From Serpula lacrymans var. lacrymans S7.9 (taxonomy: Eukaryota; Basidiomycota; Agaricomycetes; Boletales; Serpulaceae), in assembly GCF_000218685.1 (NCBI RefSeq), contig NW_006763290.1, positions 1,483,329-1,547,328 on the forward strand: a stretch of 64,000 nucleotides of DNA. Direction: 5' to 3'. Shown here piece by piece: positions 10,862-22,493 of this stretch. The first letter of the stretch is position 1; each line of letters begins with the position of its first letter. The translations under genes and the position numbers were made by a program. Under the pieces are notes generated by a model that saw only the letters and a list, made by a program, of their open reading frames with translations, had not been told where the DNA came from and searched no databases.

Positions 10862-11927
10862 ATGTCGTCGCAACCTCAAATAGATGTCAATGCTGTGTTG
10901 CACAATATACGTGCACAGATCTTGACATTGACCACTCAACTCGCCAAGCTGCAGGCAAATCCCCCTGCGGCAACCCCCTCAATTGAGAAGAAATTCAATA
11001 AGAAAGTCAAAGTCGTCGCTGACCCTGGCACCTTGGAGGGAGACAGAGCGTGATTTGCCGAATGGTGGATCAAACTCCAAATATGGGTTAAGGCAAATTG
11101 GGACACATTTGCTGATGATTTTGAGGTAGCCACTGTGGTGCTATCTCGACTAAATAGACCTGTGGCGGGTCAATACGCCCAAGTTAGATTGCAGGAGTGC
11201 TACACCGCAGGAGTGTGGCCCACCTGGGACGATCTCAAAGTAGAGATTGAAAAAGTATTTCAAGCTGCAAGCTGAGCGTGACTGGGCGCGTTAGCAAATC
11301 TGTTCCTTCAAACAAGGCAACATGAGGACGGATGATTTTGTAACCTGATTCCTGGCCCTCTCCATCCAAGGGGGTCTTGGCAATGAACATGCAGTAGAGC
11401 TGCTGGAACGCAATGTGAACCCCCACATTGCAGAACAGCTTTATCTGCAGGATATGAGAAATAAGAATCTCTCTCAAGCAGCAGAGGAGGTTCGAAAAAT
11501 AGGTAGGGCCATAGAGCTCTACAAAATGCACCAAAGTGGCAAGACCACCAAAAACAACCAATCCCAGAGGCACCCTGGGTCATCAAACCATCATAATCAC
11601 TCTCACGGGTTCAAGCCATTCGGGCTGCAGCCAGGACAGGGTGCCCCTATGGATATTGGTGTGGTCCAAGGCGGACAGATGCACAGATTCAAGGGCAACT
11701 GTTACAACTGTGGCCAAGAGGGACATATGTCCCGAGATTGCAGAAACAGGGCGCAGGCCGCCCAACAAAAAAATAATCAAGGGCGCCAGGCACGCCAATT
11801 AGAAGCTAAAAAACCGGACAATTGGCTCAATACTCTGGCCGGTCGTTCGTACAACAAAATCCGAGCTTTCTTCTATGACCAACAAGTCAATGAAATGAAA
11901 GCTCAGGGAAAAGAGTTCGGAGCTTAG
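10862..11927 (+). pseudogene. gag: Gypsy gag (capsid and nucleocapsid), broken
   Basis: Gag forms the virus-like particle. The ATG at 10862 is followed by an N-terminal helix-rich part, then TGA at 11051-11053 before FAEWWIKLQIWVKANW, which is typical gypsy capsid. One extra base near 11254 shifts the frame; the second copy at 59540 reads through this point as EKYFKLQAE. In the shifted frame there are a TAG (about 11293) and a TGA (about 11344). From 11415 the frame is clean to 11927 and carries the CCHC zinc knuckle CYNCGQEGHMSRDC (11700-11741). The stops fit C-to-T or G-to-A changes of Gln, Arg or Trp codons. Pol follows in the -1 frame. Confidence 0.9.
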
Positions 11928-11932
11928 GTCAC

Positions 11933-14599
11933 TTGGGTGCCTTCGCTCCTATGAACAATGAAGTAAACCACAACAAGGTGGCCCCTGCTCCGGGGTGTTG
12001 CACGAGCAATAATGGAAAGAAGGGGATGGCTCCCCAATTTGTAAATAGATTTCTAAATTTGTTATCTGAAATATGTACTTGTATGAAGCATTGTGACTGT
12101 AATATTTATGATACTATCGCTGCACCAGCATCTCCCTTGGAGTGTGGCCCCGGCGAGACAAACAATAGGGTGCTTGATTCTGGTAAAAATAAAATAGAAA
12201 AACATGTAACTTTCGATACCTCTTCTTCTTTGTTGGAGTTACCCTTTCCCAAAATCCCAAAGTGTGTGTTGATGCGCACGTATTTATTCCAAAAAGAGAT
12301 CTGTGAGGCTGAGCATGACAGGATCGTGCAAGAAGTCCTTCAATGCTTACAGGAATGGGACATATTCATCAAACCCAAAAAATGTAATTTTAAGGTGAAG
12401 GAAGTAGACTTCCTCGGTATGATCATAGGCCAGAACAGAATCAGAATGGATCCTGAGAAAGTTCAAGCTATATTGGACTGGCCAGAACCTACTCGCGTCA
12501 AGGGAGTTAGGGCCTTCCTTGGCTTGGGAAATTTCTACCAAAGGTTTATTGAAAACTTCGCAAAAATCACGAGACCATTGAACAATCTCACTAAAAAGGA
12601 TATTGTTTGGCACTGGGGCGCCAAAGAACAAGAAGCTTTTGATAAGCTTAAACAGGCATTTACAACAGCGCCCATATTAGCATTTCCAGAATTAGCCAAA
12701 GAGTTCCGGCTAGAAACCGACTCTTCTGATTTTGCTACTGGGGCTGTTTTGTCAATTAAATGCCCTGACAATCTTTGGAGGCCTTGTGCTTATTTATCAC
12801 ATAGTTTGTTGCCTACAGAGCGCAACTATCAAATTTACGACAAAGAGATGCTAGTTATCATTAGAGCTTCAGAGCACTGGCGGCACTACTTCGAAGGTGC
12901 TAGACACCAATTTGAAATTTGGACCGATCATAAGAATCTGGAGTATTTTACGACGGCTCAAGACTTGAACCGAAGACAGGCCTGCTACGTGGTATACTTG
13001 TCAAGGTTTAATTATAAATTAATTCATAAGCCTGGAAGCTCTATGGGGAAAGCGGACACTTTGTCCAGAAGAGAGGATCATGCCAACGGCATCGAAGATG
13101 ACAACAAAGGTGTTACCCTGATAGATCAATCAAGGGTTGCCAATGTTAGAATCAGGCAGGATTCCGATCTTCTGGAAGTCTTCAAGAAAGACATCTCCTC
13201 AGAAGAGAAGGCGCACCTTGATGGCAATGAAAACTATTTATGGGAAGACGGGCTCTTCCATTTTAAAAACAAAATCTATGTGCCTGAGTCCACAAGGATC
13301 AAGGCAATAGATAGACATCATGACACTCCAGTGGCTGGGCACCCTGGGTGGCAACAAACAATGGAGTTAATCTCCAGAAACTATATGTGGCCTGGCATGG
13401 TCAAAGACGTACAGGAATACATAAAATCCTGTCTGAGATGCACCATGGCTAAAAATTCTCATCAACCGCCGGCTGGTAAACTTATGACAAATCCGATACC
13501 AGCTGGTCCCTGGCAGGATATATTGGTTGATTTCACAATGGATCTGCCTGAGTCGAATGGGTATGATTCAGTAATGGTGGTAGTAGATCGCTTCTCCAAA
13601 GAAGTAGTATTCATTCCCACCAACAAAACCATTACCGCCACTGGTATGGCAGATATATTCAAAGATTTTGTATGGTCTATCCATAGGTTACCAGAAACGG
13701 TTATCTCCGATAGAGGGCCACAATTTGCTAGCAAATTTACGAAATAATTATGCCGGATGCTAGGCATCAAACCTAAATTATCAACGGTGTTCCATCCGCA
13801 GACTGATGGACAAACGGAGAGACTCAACCAGGAGTTGAAACAATATCTCTGGATATTTATTAATGACAGGCAGATGGATTGGGCCAAGTGGCTAAAAATA
13901 GCCCAGTTCTCATATAATATCAAACAGTCATCAGCTACAGGAAAGGCACTATTCAAGGTTACTAGATTGTACCTCCCCAGAAGGGGTGTAGAACCTGGCA
14001 AAAGCAAGAACGAGGCTGCTGAGAACATGGCCAAGGACATGAAATCTGTCTTGGACGAAACACGCAAGGCGCTATTCAAAACTGCAGAGCAGATGAAAAG
14101 CAGGGCAGAGCGTAGACGCACTAAGGCCCCTGACTACAAAGTCGGTGACCTGGTCTGGTTGGATACCGACCACTTAAAGTTAAAAGATTGGCAGTCTAGA
14201 AAACTGACCAAAAAGTGGATTGATCCTTACCAGATTAACGAAGTCAAACCTAATGCGGTGGAGCTGGAACTCCCAAAACGAATGAAGGTAGTACCCACGG
14301 TCAATATTAGCCATGTGAAACCTTACAAAGGGCCGCTGCCGGGACAGCGCGTAGATCGGCCCGGACCGGTTGTAGTCACCCAGGAAGGTGAAGAAGAGTT
14401 CAAAGTCGAACAGGTGATGGACGCACACTTAAAGCGTGGAAAACTAGAATTCCTAGTCCTATGGAAGGGCTATGGAGACGAGGACAGAATGTGGGAACCA
14501 GAAACCCATCTGGACAATTCCCGCAACACTGTTTGTGAATTTTATTCTAAAAACCCCTCAGCTCCCACAAAGCTTAGAGGCATGGACTCAACTTTTTAA
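11933..14599 (+). pseudogene. pol: Gypsy pol: RT remnant, RNase H, integrase, chromodomain
   Basis: One frame runs to 14599 with a single TAA at 13745-13747. The first about 110 codons do not match protease or RT; similarity begins at HDRIVQEVLQCLQEWDIFIKP (about 12313-12375), just after the place of the YxDD active site. Protease and RT fingers and palm are therefore missing. The RT thumb and connection follow, then RNase H (LETDSSDFATGAVLS, WTDHKNLEYF), the integrase zinc finger (HH at about 13316-13342, CLRC at about 13432-13443), and the catalytic acids in VDFTMDLP, ISDRGPQF and TDGQTERLNQEL. At the C-terminus a chromodomain (about 14395-14560: VEQVMDAHLKRG, FLVLWKGYG, MWEPETHL) would target insertion to histone-marked chromatin. 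This copy cannot move by itself but could still supply integrase if read through. Confidence 0.92.
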
Positions 14600-14670
14600 T
14601 TCCCTTTTTCAACCTATGCCCAAAAATTTAACTACCACCTCCGGTATTTGGTCTCGCCTGGAAGTTGAGC

Positions 14671-14686
14671 CTTAGAAGGGGGGTAG
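14671..14686 (+). other. Polypurine tract of the gypsy element
   Basis: CTTAGAAGGGGGGTAG lies immediately before the LTR and is the expected primer site for plus-strand DNA synthesis. The same position in the second copy reads AGAAGGATGGTAG (57202-57214). Confidence 0.7.
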
Positions 14687-15102
14687 TGTTACGATAACAC
14701 AATTTTCAGACCTTTCCTTTAATTTTCATTCTCCGCTTTAACCTTTTACTATAGTTCACACTCCGTGCCATGGGGCACTTTCCTTTTTCGTTCTAACTCC
14801 ACCTTCTCGCGCAGCGCTGCCTTTATTCTTCTTTTAGACACAAACTCTCTCACGCAGTGGAGCTGGTCACACGGGCTGTGCCCTCTGACATCATCAGCCA
14901 CTGCTTTTATTCACTGTACAGTACATAGGTGCAAACACTCTGTATTAGTATAAATACCCCAATAGATGAAGGAGACTCCTCAGCGAGTCCTCTTATTGTA
15001 TACCAACAAACTCTCTGCAGTTTAAGGGGTAACCACTCCCTCATCACTACCTTTATAGTGTGTTCCTGTGTGCACCAGAGTAACTAACTCTTGGTTGTTA
15101 CA
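14687..15102 (+). repeat. 3' LTR of the gypsy element (416 bp)
   Basis: Starts TGTTACGATAACACAATTTT and ends CTCTTGGTTGTTACA, with the usual TG..CA limits. A TATAAATA box at 14949-14956 sits about 40 bp upstream of the conserved block CTCAGCGAGTCCTC, the likely start region of the transcript. The same layout is found in the four other LTR copies. The flank after the LTR is tttcc; no matching upstream flank exists because the 5' end is lost. Confidence 0.92.
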
Positions 15103-15382
15103 TTTCCCAAACACATCTAGTAGGTTACCTGTAAGACAATTACAAATTATTGCTGGAAGATTGATCACAGTAGATTATTTAAAGTGCTCACTTGATTATT
15201 TGAGTCCCGTCCTTGCACCATGAACACTGTACTAGATATCTGATAAAATGGTATACAATAAGTGAGAACAAGATCAGCAAAAACAGGGAAATTATCATCA
15301 GTGGAAGAGTCAGAAAGGGCCAAGTGCTTGGTTGTAGTAGGTATTGGTGAGCTCAGAGGGTCATCTTGATAAAATTGGATAA
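15103..15382. other. Short unassigned flank of the gypsy element
   Basis: No gene or repeat recognised. Confidence 0.3.
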
Positions 15383-15455
15383 TGACCAGACCAGGGATTG
15401 AACCTGGAACCTTCTGGATACATGCCAGCTGCTCTACCAATTGAGCAATATGGCC
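15383..15455 (-). tRNA. tRNA-like sequence (Thr-TGT-like), probably not functional
   Basis: On the minus strand the acceptor GGCCATA pairs with TCTGGTC with one mismatch. The D arm GCTC..GAGC and the T arm CCAGG TTCAATC CCTGG are perfect. The anticodon stem GCTGG/CCAGA has four pairs. The loop CATGTAT would present TGT, but position 33 is A instead of the nearly invariant T. Spacing of all arms is normal. I read it as a decayed tRNA or the head of a tRNA-derived SINE. It is the same kind of object as the one at 8387, but the two sequences are clearly different. Confidence 0.5.
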
Positions 15456-15553
15456 AAGGTTATACAATGTAGGATCTTAAACATGACATGCAACCACGGA
15501 CGTCTTACACAGAATAGCTGCTGCATACTGGGCTGGCTTACAAATCAGAGGTA

Positions 15554-16074
15554 TTATCCTATGGAGTATTGGTATATCAGAGTATATTCTAACACATCTT
15601 GAGTTTGCTGTGCAAAGCTGTCATATCCTTGAAGCTTGTCACTTGAAGCCTGGACATCTGAATCAAGGCAACATTTCCTTTTTGCTGTGGTTGTCTGATC
15701 TTGTCCGTATCCCCTTTGTTTCTCTGGGGTCTCATTTGTTGACAAGTAATCTTTTTGCGGGAGATTTTGAGGCAGAGATTTGGTTGGGGTGGACTGTGTG
15801 CTGCTCAGAAATAATTTGTTTGGTTCTGTGGTGAGTGGATCAGAGGATTTGCTCAAAAAATATATTGCACTAGTAGGCAGTATTGAAGAGGCGGGCGCTG
15901 TTTTGAGTAACAAAAGGCCTGAGCTGCCCAAATCATGGTCAGCAACAACACAAGTGAACCAGGAGGGGGTCTCAACGGAGTGGATGGTATGTTAACTACA
16001 ATTGGCGCCAAAAAACAAGCACTAAGCCGAGAAGGTGCTTTCCTAATATAGGGTGAGTAGAACAGTCTGGTCAA
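15554..16074 (-). other. Possible coding remnant, Ser/Thr-rich, unassigned
   Basis: An open minus-strand piece (15554-15931) reads as a Ser/Thr/Pro/Gln-rich, low-complexity protein segment with no domain I recognise. It could be an exon of an unknown gene or chance. No supporting splice pattern was resolved. Confidence 0.25.
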
Positions 16075-17493
16075 ACCAAATCCACAGGACAGTACTCACC
16101 AATGATGAAGGGCCAGTCCCATCCACATCAAATGACTCATTTATGTATTTTTTACACACTTACCAACTGCTTCCAGCATGCCAGCAAGTTCCAAGCCCCC
16201 TCGACAATGTCAAAAAATGTACTGGCAATCCATACATGGTGCTGTGTACATACTAAGGCTGGTCGTGCTCACATGCAAGCTGTGAGTCTGGTTTCTTTAT
16301 TTTCATTCTATCTAATTTTACCGCTTTGTCTCCTTTTTTTTTGGATGTGAAGGGCACTACATCCGCAAGGAACACAGAAATACCAGTCTACTCCCCTCAA
16401 TAACAGTCGGAACCGTGCCCAATTATCAAACTAAAAGCAACACTAATGAAGACCGTCAGAATCCACCACAAGCTGCAGGTACTATTGCACTGTCAGAAAA
16501 CACTAGATCAAATCTCAGCCTTCCTTGGCCTGGGCTCAAGAACCAGGAATCCCCCACACCGGTAAGCTTCAGTTTATCCCTGTAGAAACAAGCTGATGTT
16601 AAATTTTTATAGCTACATGCATTGGACCTTCTACATTTGCAAACAAATTCTCCAACAATAAACTATCCTTTGTCTGATATCAGCATCCCCCAAACACCTC
16701 AATCCCACCTGGCCCATTTAGCCCCAGAAGTCTTGACCTTGGCTGATATGACTGGTACTAGTCATAGTAGCGGGCATTCTAGTTATGCTCATATTAGCCA
16801 TAGAAACACAATTTTTGTGTATGTTAATGGATCCAAACACGGGATAAATGACTGGTGTTAGTAGTTTTCCCCTCATTTGAGCAATAGGACACTGATGCTA
16901 TTGTTTTCATAGGTTTTGCGACAATCTGAGCTTTGACCTCCTCTATCCTCCTCCAGAGGGGCTGCATCATGATTCTTGAGATGTATGGCTGAGAATGTAC
17001 AGCGTGTAAGTTCTGTTTCTCATTTATTTTTCTCTGAATTTACATCTTACAGGCCAAGCAGATGTCTGTCAAGGCCAATTGTTGGTTTATTTTAGTTGCT
17101 CAGCACCCTATTGCGCAGGCCCAGTTCATCTATCACACATCTCCCCACTTGTGACGCAACGGACTGGATGACACAAATGATTTAATTAATATTTTTTCTA
17201 ATATTATTACAGGCTTGTTTCAGGCTTGACGGAAGGACACTTTGGAGATGTCTCAGAAACTCCATGAGGTGAACAAGTCCAGAAGGAAGGCGCAGGCAGA
17301 TGCAGAAGCATCTTGGTTGATGTTGTCACAGCAGCAGGAGGCACTAGCCCAGCAAGAGCCTCTGATTGCCCAGTATAGAGCAAGAATTGGGGTGTAATAA
17401 AGACCTACATCAGCCCGTAATATATACTAATAATGTTGGTCATACCTTTGTCATTTCAGATGCGTGAATCAATGAAATTAGTAGATCACTAAC
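16075..17493. other. Unassigned stretch, scattered short open frames
   Basis: Several short plus-strand pieces (16622-16861, 17250-17396) separated by GT..AG-like spacers could be exons of an unknown or decayed gene. The piece at 17250-17396 is Gln/Ala-rich (SQQQEALAQQEPL). I cannot assign a function or a reliable structure. Confidence 0.25.
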
Positions 17494-18310
17494 TCATTGC
17501 CAATACAGCCACACGTGAGATGCCTTGGACCATTCCATCAAGGTCCAGATGCCAATCTTCCCCATCAATACATCTATGGACAGGTTGTGCGACAACTGCA
17601 ATGATCTTGACAGTGGATTCAATAATGTGATTGGTAGGCAAGTCCTGATTGCAGTAATGCATGTTCTGATCAGATCTGGAACATCTTCATCTTGCAAACA
17701 GCTGATAAAGAAATACTCACCCATTAAACCAATAGACGCCTCCGCTCTTTGCAGACTTAAGTTCACACAAAAAGTACATGCAAGCATAATTGAGTGAATA
17801 AACAAAGAGCAAAGAGGGAAAAAGCACCTGCTGCTCCTCCGAATGCAACATTCCCTGCAAACCATCACTAATAGTCTGCTGATTTTTAGAACCTGAACTT
17901 GAACCTGAAGTAGTCATCTGTTGAAAAGGTGAACAAGTGTTATGACAAGCTATTTAAACTTCGCTTACTGGATGGAAAATTAAGGGCCAGAGTAAATGAG
18001 TAGGAAAGTATCTGATCACATTGACTATGTTTTCTCACCACAATAACACCATTCTCTCTCATGCTTGTATGTGTGGGCAAGTGCATCAGCAATGCCCTTG
18101 TACAGTGTATCCAGACGCCCATGTCAATCTGATCAGATATTGACCTACCATCTCATCCTGTGCAATTTCAGACAGCTGAACTTGGATCCCATAGGCCACT
18201 TGTATGGAGTGGTCCCTTGAAGTGCTTGATGGATTGGCTTCAGGCACCAAGTTACATACTGCACCGTTGATTTCACACAAGGAAGTGCAATCAAGGATCT
18301 GCACAATAAA
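17494..18310 (-). pseudogene. Possible multi-exon gene fragment, unnamed family
   Basis: Read on the minus strand from the gap side, a piece with CTSLCEINGAVCNLVPEAN (about 18250-18300) is followed by LDTLYKGIADALAHTYKHE (about 18050-18115), then TTSGSSSGSKNQQT (about 17860-17917), then CLQDEDVPDLIRTCITAIR (about 17640-17705), ending with a TGA near 17494. Plausible introns of about 50-60 bp with GT..AG limits join these parts in frame (for example 17890-17935 region and 17708-17728 region). This looks like real protein sequence, probably of a repeated fungal family, but I do not recognise it. The upstream part is lost towards the gap. Confidence 0.4.
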
Positions 18311-18900
18311 ATAGACAAAAAACTGATGAAGGGAAGGTCAAATGGAATTGCACAATAAGTGGCAAGTGATACATAGTTGAACTGGTGTACTGGAAAGCTG
18401 ACTGGTGCAAGCTGGAATGCTCAATGATTGCAGTGTGATTTATCAGGCTACATGACAGAAAATAATATGGTGTTAAGTGAGTATCATCACAACGGTCTAG
18501 GCCATTTACTGTTTCACAAAATTGGCCGATGTGTGTGCCTCTTCATTCTCTAAGCCTTGTTGAATTTCAGCTATCAATGTGTTTGGAATTTCAGCTATCA
18601 ATGTGTTTGAAATTTCTGCTGGACACTAACCCAAACCAACTATCTGGCCTCTTTGCCATCTGCTACTCCTGAATGAAAGCCATATCAACAGCTTCTGCAA
18701 TGTCTGAAGACTTGTAAGTCGGCTTATGGCTCGGGGACCCATCTATGGGTTGTACAGTCCTGTAAGCACCAGCATGAATTTACAAGGCCTGATGTCTGAA
18801 GACCAATTGGCCATTCACAAACTCACCTCAAATGACCAATTATGCATCTGCTAGTATACAGTACATAAAAAAAAAACATCCTTACAATTTTGGATTAACA
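18311..18900. other. Unassigned stretch before the gap
   Basis: A short direct repeat (TTTCAGCTATCAATGTGTTTG) occurs twice in tandem at about 18567-18610. No gene supported. Confidence 0.35.
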
Positions 18901-19807
18901 NNNNNNNNNNNNNNNNNNNNNNNNNNNNNNNNNNNNNNNNNNNNNNNNNNNNNNNNNNNNNNNNNNNNNNNNNNNNNNNNNNNNNNNNNNNNNNNNNNNN
19001 NNNNNNNNNNNNNNNNNNNNNNNNNNNNNNNNNNNNNNNNNNNNNNNNNNNNNNNNNNNNNNNNNNNNNNNNNNNNNNNNNNNNNNNNNNNNNNNNNNNN
19101 NNNNNNNNNNNNNNNNNNNNNNNNNNNNNNNNNNNNNNNNNNNNNNNNNNNNNNNNNNNNNNNNNNNNNNNNNNNNNNNNNNNNNNNNNNNNNNNNNNNN
19201 NNNNNNNNNNNNNNNNNNNNNNNNNNNNNNNNNNNNNNNNNNNNNNNNNNNNNNNNNNNNNNNNNNNNNNNNNNNNNNNNNNNNNNNNNNNNNNNNNNNN
19301 NNNNNNNNNNNNNNNNNNNNNNNNNNNNNNNNNNNNNNNNNNNNNNNNNNNNNNNNNNNNNNNNNNNNNNNNNNNNNNNNNNNNNNNNNNNNNNNNNNNN
19401 NNNNNNNNNNNNNNNNNNNNNNNNNNNNNNNNNNNNNNNNNNNNNNNNNNNNNNNNNNNNNNNNNNNNNNNNNNNNNNNNNNNNNNNNNNNNNNNNNNNN
19501 NNNNNNNNNNNNNNNNNNNNNNNNNNNNNNNNNNNNNNNNNNNNNNNNNNNNNNNNNNNNNNNNNNNNNNNNNNNNNNNNNNNNNNNNNNNNNNNNNNNN
19601 NNNNNNNNNNNNNNNNNNNNNNNNNNNNNNNNNNNNNNNNNNNNNNNNNNNNNNNNNNNNNNNNNNNNNNNNNNNNNNNNNNNNNNNNNNNNNNNNNNNN
19701 NNNNNNNNNNNNNNNNNNNNNNNNNNNNNNNNNNNNNNNNNNNNNNNNNNNNNNNNNNNNNNNNNNNNNNNNNNNNNNNNNNNNNNNNNNNNNNNNNNNN
19801 NNNNNNN
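18901..19807. other. Assembly gap (907 N)
   Basis: All positions are N. Nothing can be said about the content. Readings that cross it are meaningless. Confidence 0.99.
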
Positions 19808-20895
19808 ATGAAACCGCTGTTCATGATTATGTGGTATAGATTAGTCCCAAGATTGCAAATCAGAGCGTGGTCAGTGACAAGCAAAACAGCAACAAGAGAA
19901 AGTTAGTTGACACATATGAGTTGTTGGATGACAATGAGAAGAGTGAGGATGAGGTGGTGGAGAAAAGCAAACAAGCTATTGATGAGAAGGGGGGTGATGA
20001 GGAGGGGGACAATCAGGTGGTGGAGAAGACTCAAAAACCTAGAAGGAAAAAGACAAAGGTCAGGGGGTAACAACAAGAAGGAGGACAAGACAGATGGTGC
20101 AAATGATCAAGATCGGGAGATGGAGAAAGCCAGTAAGCAGAGGTAAAAAACTAGCGGTTGAGAGTGGTAACTGACCTACTTGTTTAAAAAAAGAGGCCAA
20201 GGGTAAAGAGCAGATCAGAAAGTTCCTGCAGAACCCACAAAAAGGGAAAATTACACATGACATTTGCAGACACATCAGAGACAATGCTGACCACTTGCCT
20301 GAAGCTGGTGTGATCAGCCGTGTGCTTGCTCTGCATGTCCTAACCACCAGTGGTGGAAACACTGTATGTCTATATCACCACAAAATCAACAAGACTGGAA
20401 CAAAGGCAAATGAAGTTCAAGAGTGATACAAAGTGTCGGGGACACCAGTGCCACAAAATCTGAACATGAAATAGGATGACGGAATCAAGACAGTTGCGCC
20501 TAAATATCTCCATTGCGGATGTCCCAAAGACGCCTCATTGTTTGACCTATACCTGTGGGGGTCGATCTATGCAAAGGATATCGGCGGCAACCAAATAGAA
20601 AGTTTCCAAGGCAAGTATCTCACCCCTTGCATCCGCTATTTCCTGTACAACGCTCTATGGGCATTTGGAATGACAATTGATGACTTGTAGGCATGCAACA
20701 TGGTTGGAAAAGACAGCAACAAATGCTTATTGCGAGAAATGATTTCTCAGCTAGTTGGACAGCTTCATATCTTGAACAAAAGAGATGGTGAGGAGAGAGA
20801 GGTGTTTGGTAGCAATTCGAGGAGTCTGAGGATGAGCGTAATAATGAAATGAGCCATTCAGATGGCTCTTCCTCTAGCACATGCAGCAGCAAGTA
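19808..20895 (+). pseudogene. Broken coding pieces of an unnamed protein after the gap
   Basis: An acidic, Lys-rich segment (19867-20070: KRKLVDTYELLDDNEKSEDE, ending with a basic RRKKTK run) looks like a nuclear-type disordered region. After small GT..AG-like breaks come FLQNPQKGKITHDICRHIRD and RVLALHVLTTSGGNTVCLY (about 20216-20395), then YLHCGCPKDASLFDLYLWGSIYA (about 20500-20580) and YFLYNALWAFGMTIDDL (about 20637-20687). In-frame stops separate them. This is protein-like and probably element-derived, but I cannot name the family. Confidence 0.4.
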
Positions 20896-20901
20896 TCTAG
20901 T

Positions 20902-21018
20902 AGAAGGTGGAGTTTGAACAAAATGGAAAGTGCCGCATGGCACAGTGTGTGAAAACTACAGAAGAAAGTTAAAAGAGGAAAATGAGATTTAAAGGTCCAA
21001 AAATTGTGTATTGTAACA
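20902..21018 (-). repeat. Partial gypsy LTR (first about 117 bp), reversed
   Basis: Read on the minus strand it starts TGTTACAATACACAATTTTTG and matches the gypsy LTR through GTGCCATGCGGCACTTTCC to GTTCAAACTCCACC, then the match ends at about 20902. The rest of the LTR is missing. Confidence 0.85.
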
Positions 21019-21209
21019 ACTAGTATTTGATGCTGAGAACACTCTCAACATGGATCACAGTGATAAAAGAAATTTGAAAGGCACATTCATGGCTTTCAAT
21101 AATAAATGTGCTTGTAACCTCTCTCCTAGTGACATACACAGTAAGCTATCTCAAGATGCTTCTAAATGGCATCACTGTTTGAAAAAGATCCAAAACTCAT
21201 GATGGGACA

Positions 21210-21763
21210 AAATGGAGGTCAATCAGTCAAAACTGAATGCTGCCAAGGTCATAGAAGAGTCTATGGCTGCTAATGTGCAAGAAGAACTTAAGCAAAGTCG
21301 TGCTCAAATTCAACAACAGCAGGAGCAAGATCTCCTAGCATTGGAGGAACTTAACAGGAAACAACAGCTCAAGGCTAAGAAACAAAAAGTGCTACAGGGG
21401 GGCCTCAATGGTGCATGAAATGAGTTGCATGCCTTAATGTGTTTCATCGAGATACGGAAATTTGTCACTGCTTTGGAGACATTACCCTTGGCAGAAGAAA
21501 TTCCTTGGCCTATCCTTAAACACCCTAACTCTATAACACCTCACAATGTTCAATGGTATCCTGTTGAAGCTTTTTTCACTCACACAAGCACCCTTCAGCT
21601 TATGTCAAACAGTTTCACAAAGATGGTGAGAGATATGTGGTTGAAGTACCACCCTGATAGATGGATAGCTAGATTATCCCATGTACCTGATACATCTTGC
21701 AGGAATGCCTTACACAATTGTTTCACAATAGTCTCTCAAGTATTAAATAGTATGGATGTTTAG
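21210..21763 (+). pseudogene. Gln-rich coiled-coil piece followed by an HPD-containing domain
   Basis: The first part (21212-21418) is a Gln/Glu/Lys-rich helix, very likely coiled coil, ending in a basic KAKKQKVLQ. After a TGA at about 21418-21420, the next frame (21425-21763) encodes WPILKHPNSITPHNVQWYPVE and then a motif LKYHPDRW followed by a helix CRNALHNCFTIVSQVLN. HPD after a basic helix is the hallmark of J domains, and proteins with a WHPDKW-type motif near the C-terminus are widespread in mushrooms. Whether this acts as an Hsp70 co-chaperone is unknown. The stop between the halves suggests it is dead. Confidence 0.45.
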
Positions 21764-21779
21764 TGGCAGGTCTACAATG

Positions 21780-22493
21780 CTAAATACTTGAATACTATCC
21801 TACTCTAATAATATGCCCGGGTTGAAGTATTATTAATATATTGTATAGCAATCATTTTATAGAATATTCAAATTCATTAACATAAGTGCTTGCCCCTTGA
21901 GTGTGCCATTGCAGGGTGATTGACAGGAAGCTAGTGGGCAGTGATCAGGTGATTGTCAGGTGACCATTGGGTGACCAATGGGCAATATCTTTAATGCTGA
22001 ACAAGATTGGATATTTTCTACCTCCATTTGCGAGTCACACAAAAATACACATTTTACTCCCTTTTAAATGTTAACTCAACTAGGACCTGTTAATTCTCAT
22101 TGAAGAGGGATTAAAATATCTAATTCCAGGTATAGTAAAATTGCCCTGGAAATCAGGTAGTTCACAATGGATGTTTGAGACTGATGAAAATAAGAAATTT
22201 AATTTATTGCTAAAAGGACCACTGAAATAATCTATGTACAACAAGCCTTTGAGGCAAGAGGAAAATTTATATTTGCAAAGACCAAAATGTTTTCTAATGC
22301 ATTTTGAAAGAAATTTTGGAGAGCCAAAATTCTCCTCATTGTCAACTGATAGTGGTCTGTTCCTTCCGAGCTTTGGCATTGTTATTTTCATTCTCCATTG
22401 TAAACAAGAAGCTGCTCTCTTAGGCTCGTCCCCAGCCATTCCTGGGTAAAATTTTGATTAACCTAGCTAAAATTGTCTCTCGACAATACTAAT
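21780..22493. other. AT-rich stretch without a supported gene
   Basis: Open frames around 22080-22449 on both strands are mirror images of each other and lack recognisable motifs. A short word CCCAGCCATTCCTGGG near 22430-22445 resembles the ends of the neighbouring fold-back element. Confidence 0.3.

Larger units (their letters stand above)
10711..15102 (+). mobile_element. Ty3/gypsy chromovirus with 3' LTR, lacking a 5' LTR
   Basis: The order leader, gag with zinc knuckle, RNase H, integrase, chromodomain, polypurine tract, LTR is that of a chromodomain-bearing gypsy element. Only the 3' LTR (14687-15102) is present; nothing like it lies upstream of gag. Protease and most of RT are deleted and stops occur in gag and pol, so the copy is defective. 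Other pieces of the family in this window are the solo LTRs at 1648, 24939 and 47601, a partial LTR at 20902, and fragments at 56165-57608 and 59008-59640. Confidence 0.93.

Noticed and set aside
13462..14121. Minus-strand frame of 219 codons
   Set aside because: It is the shadow of the gypsy integrase region on the plus strand, which has clear domain matches.
18832..19884. Long open frames of over 300 codons on both strands
   Set aside because: They are made of N from the assembly gap and carry no information.
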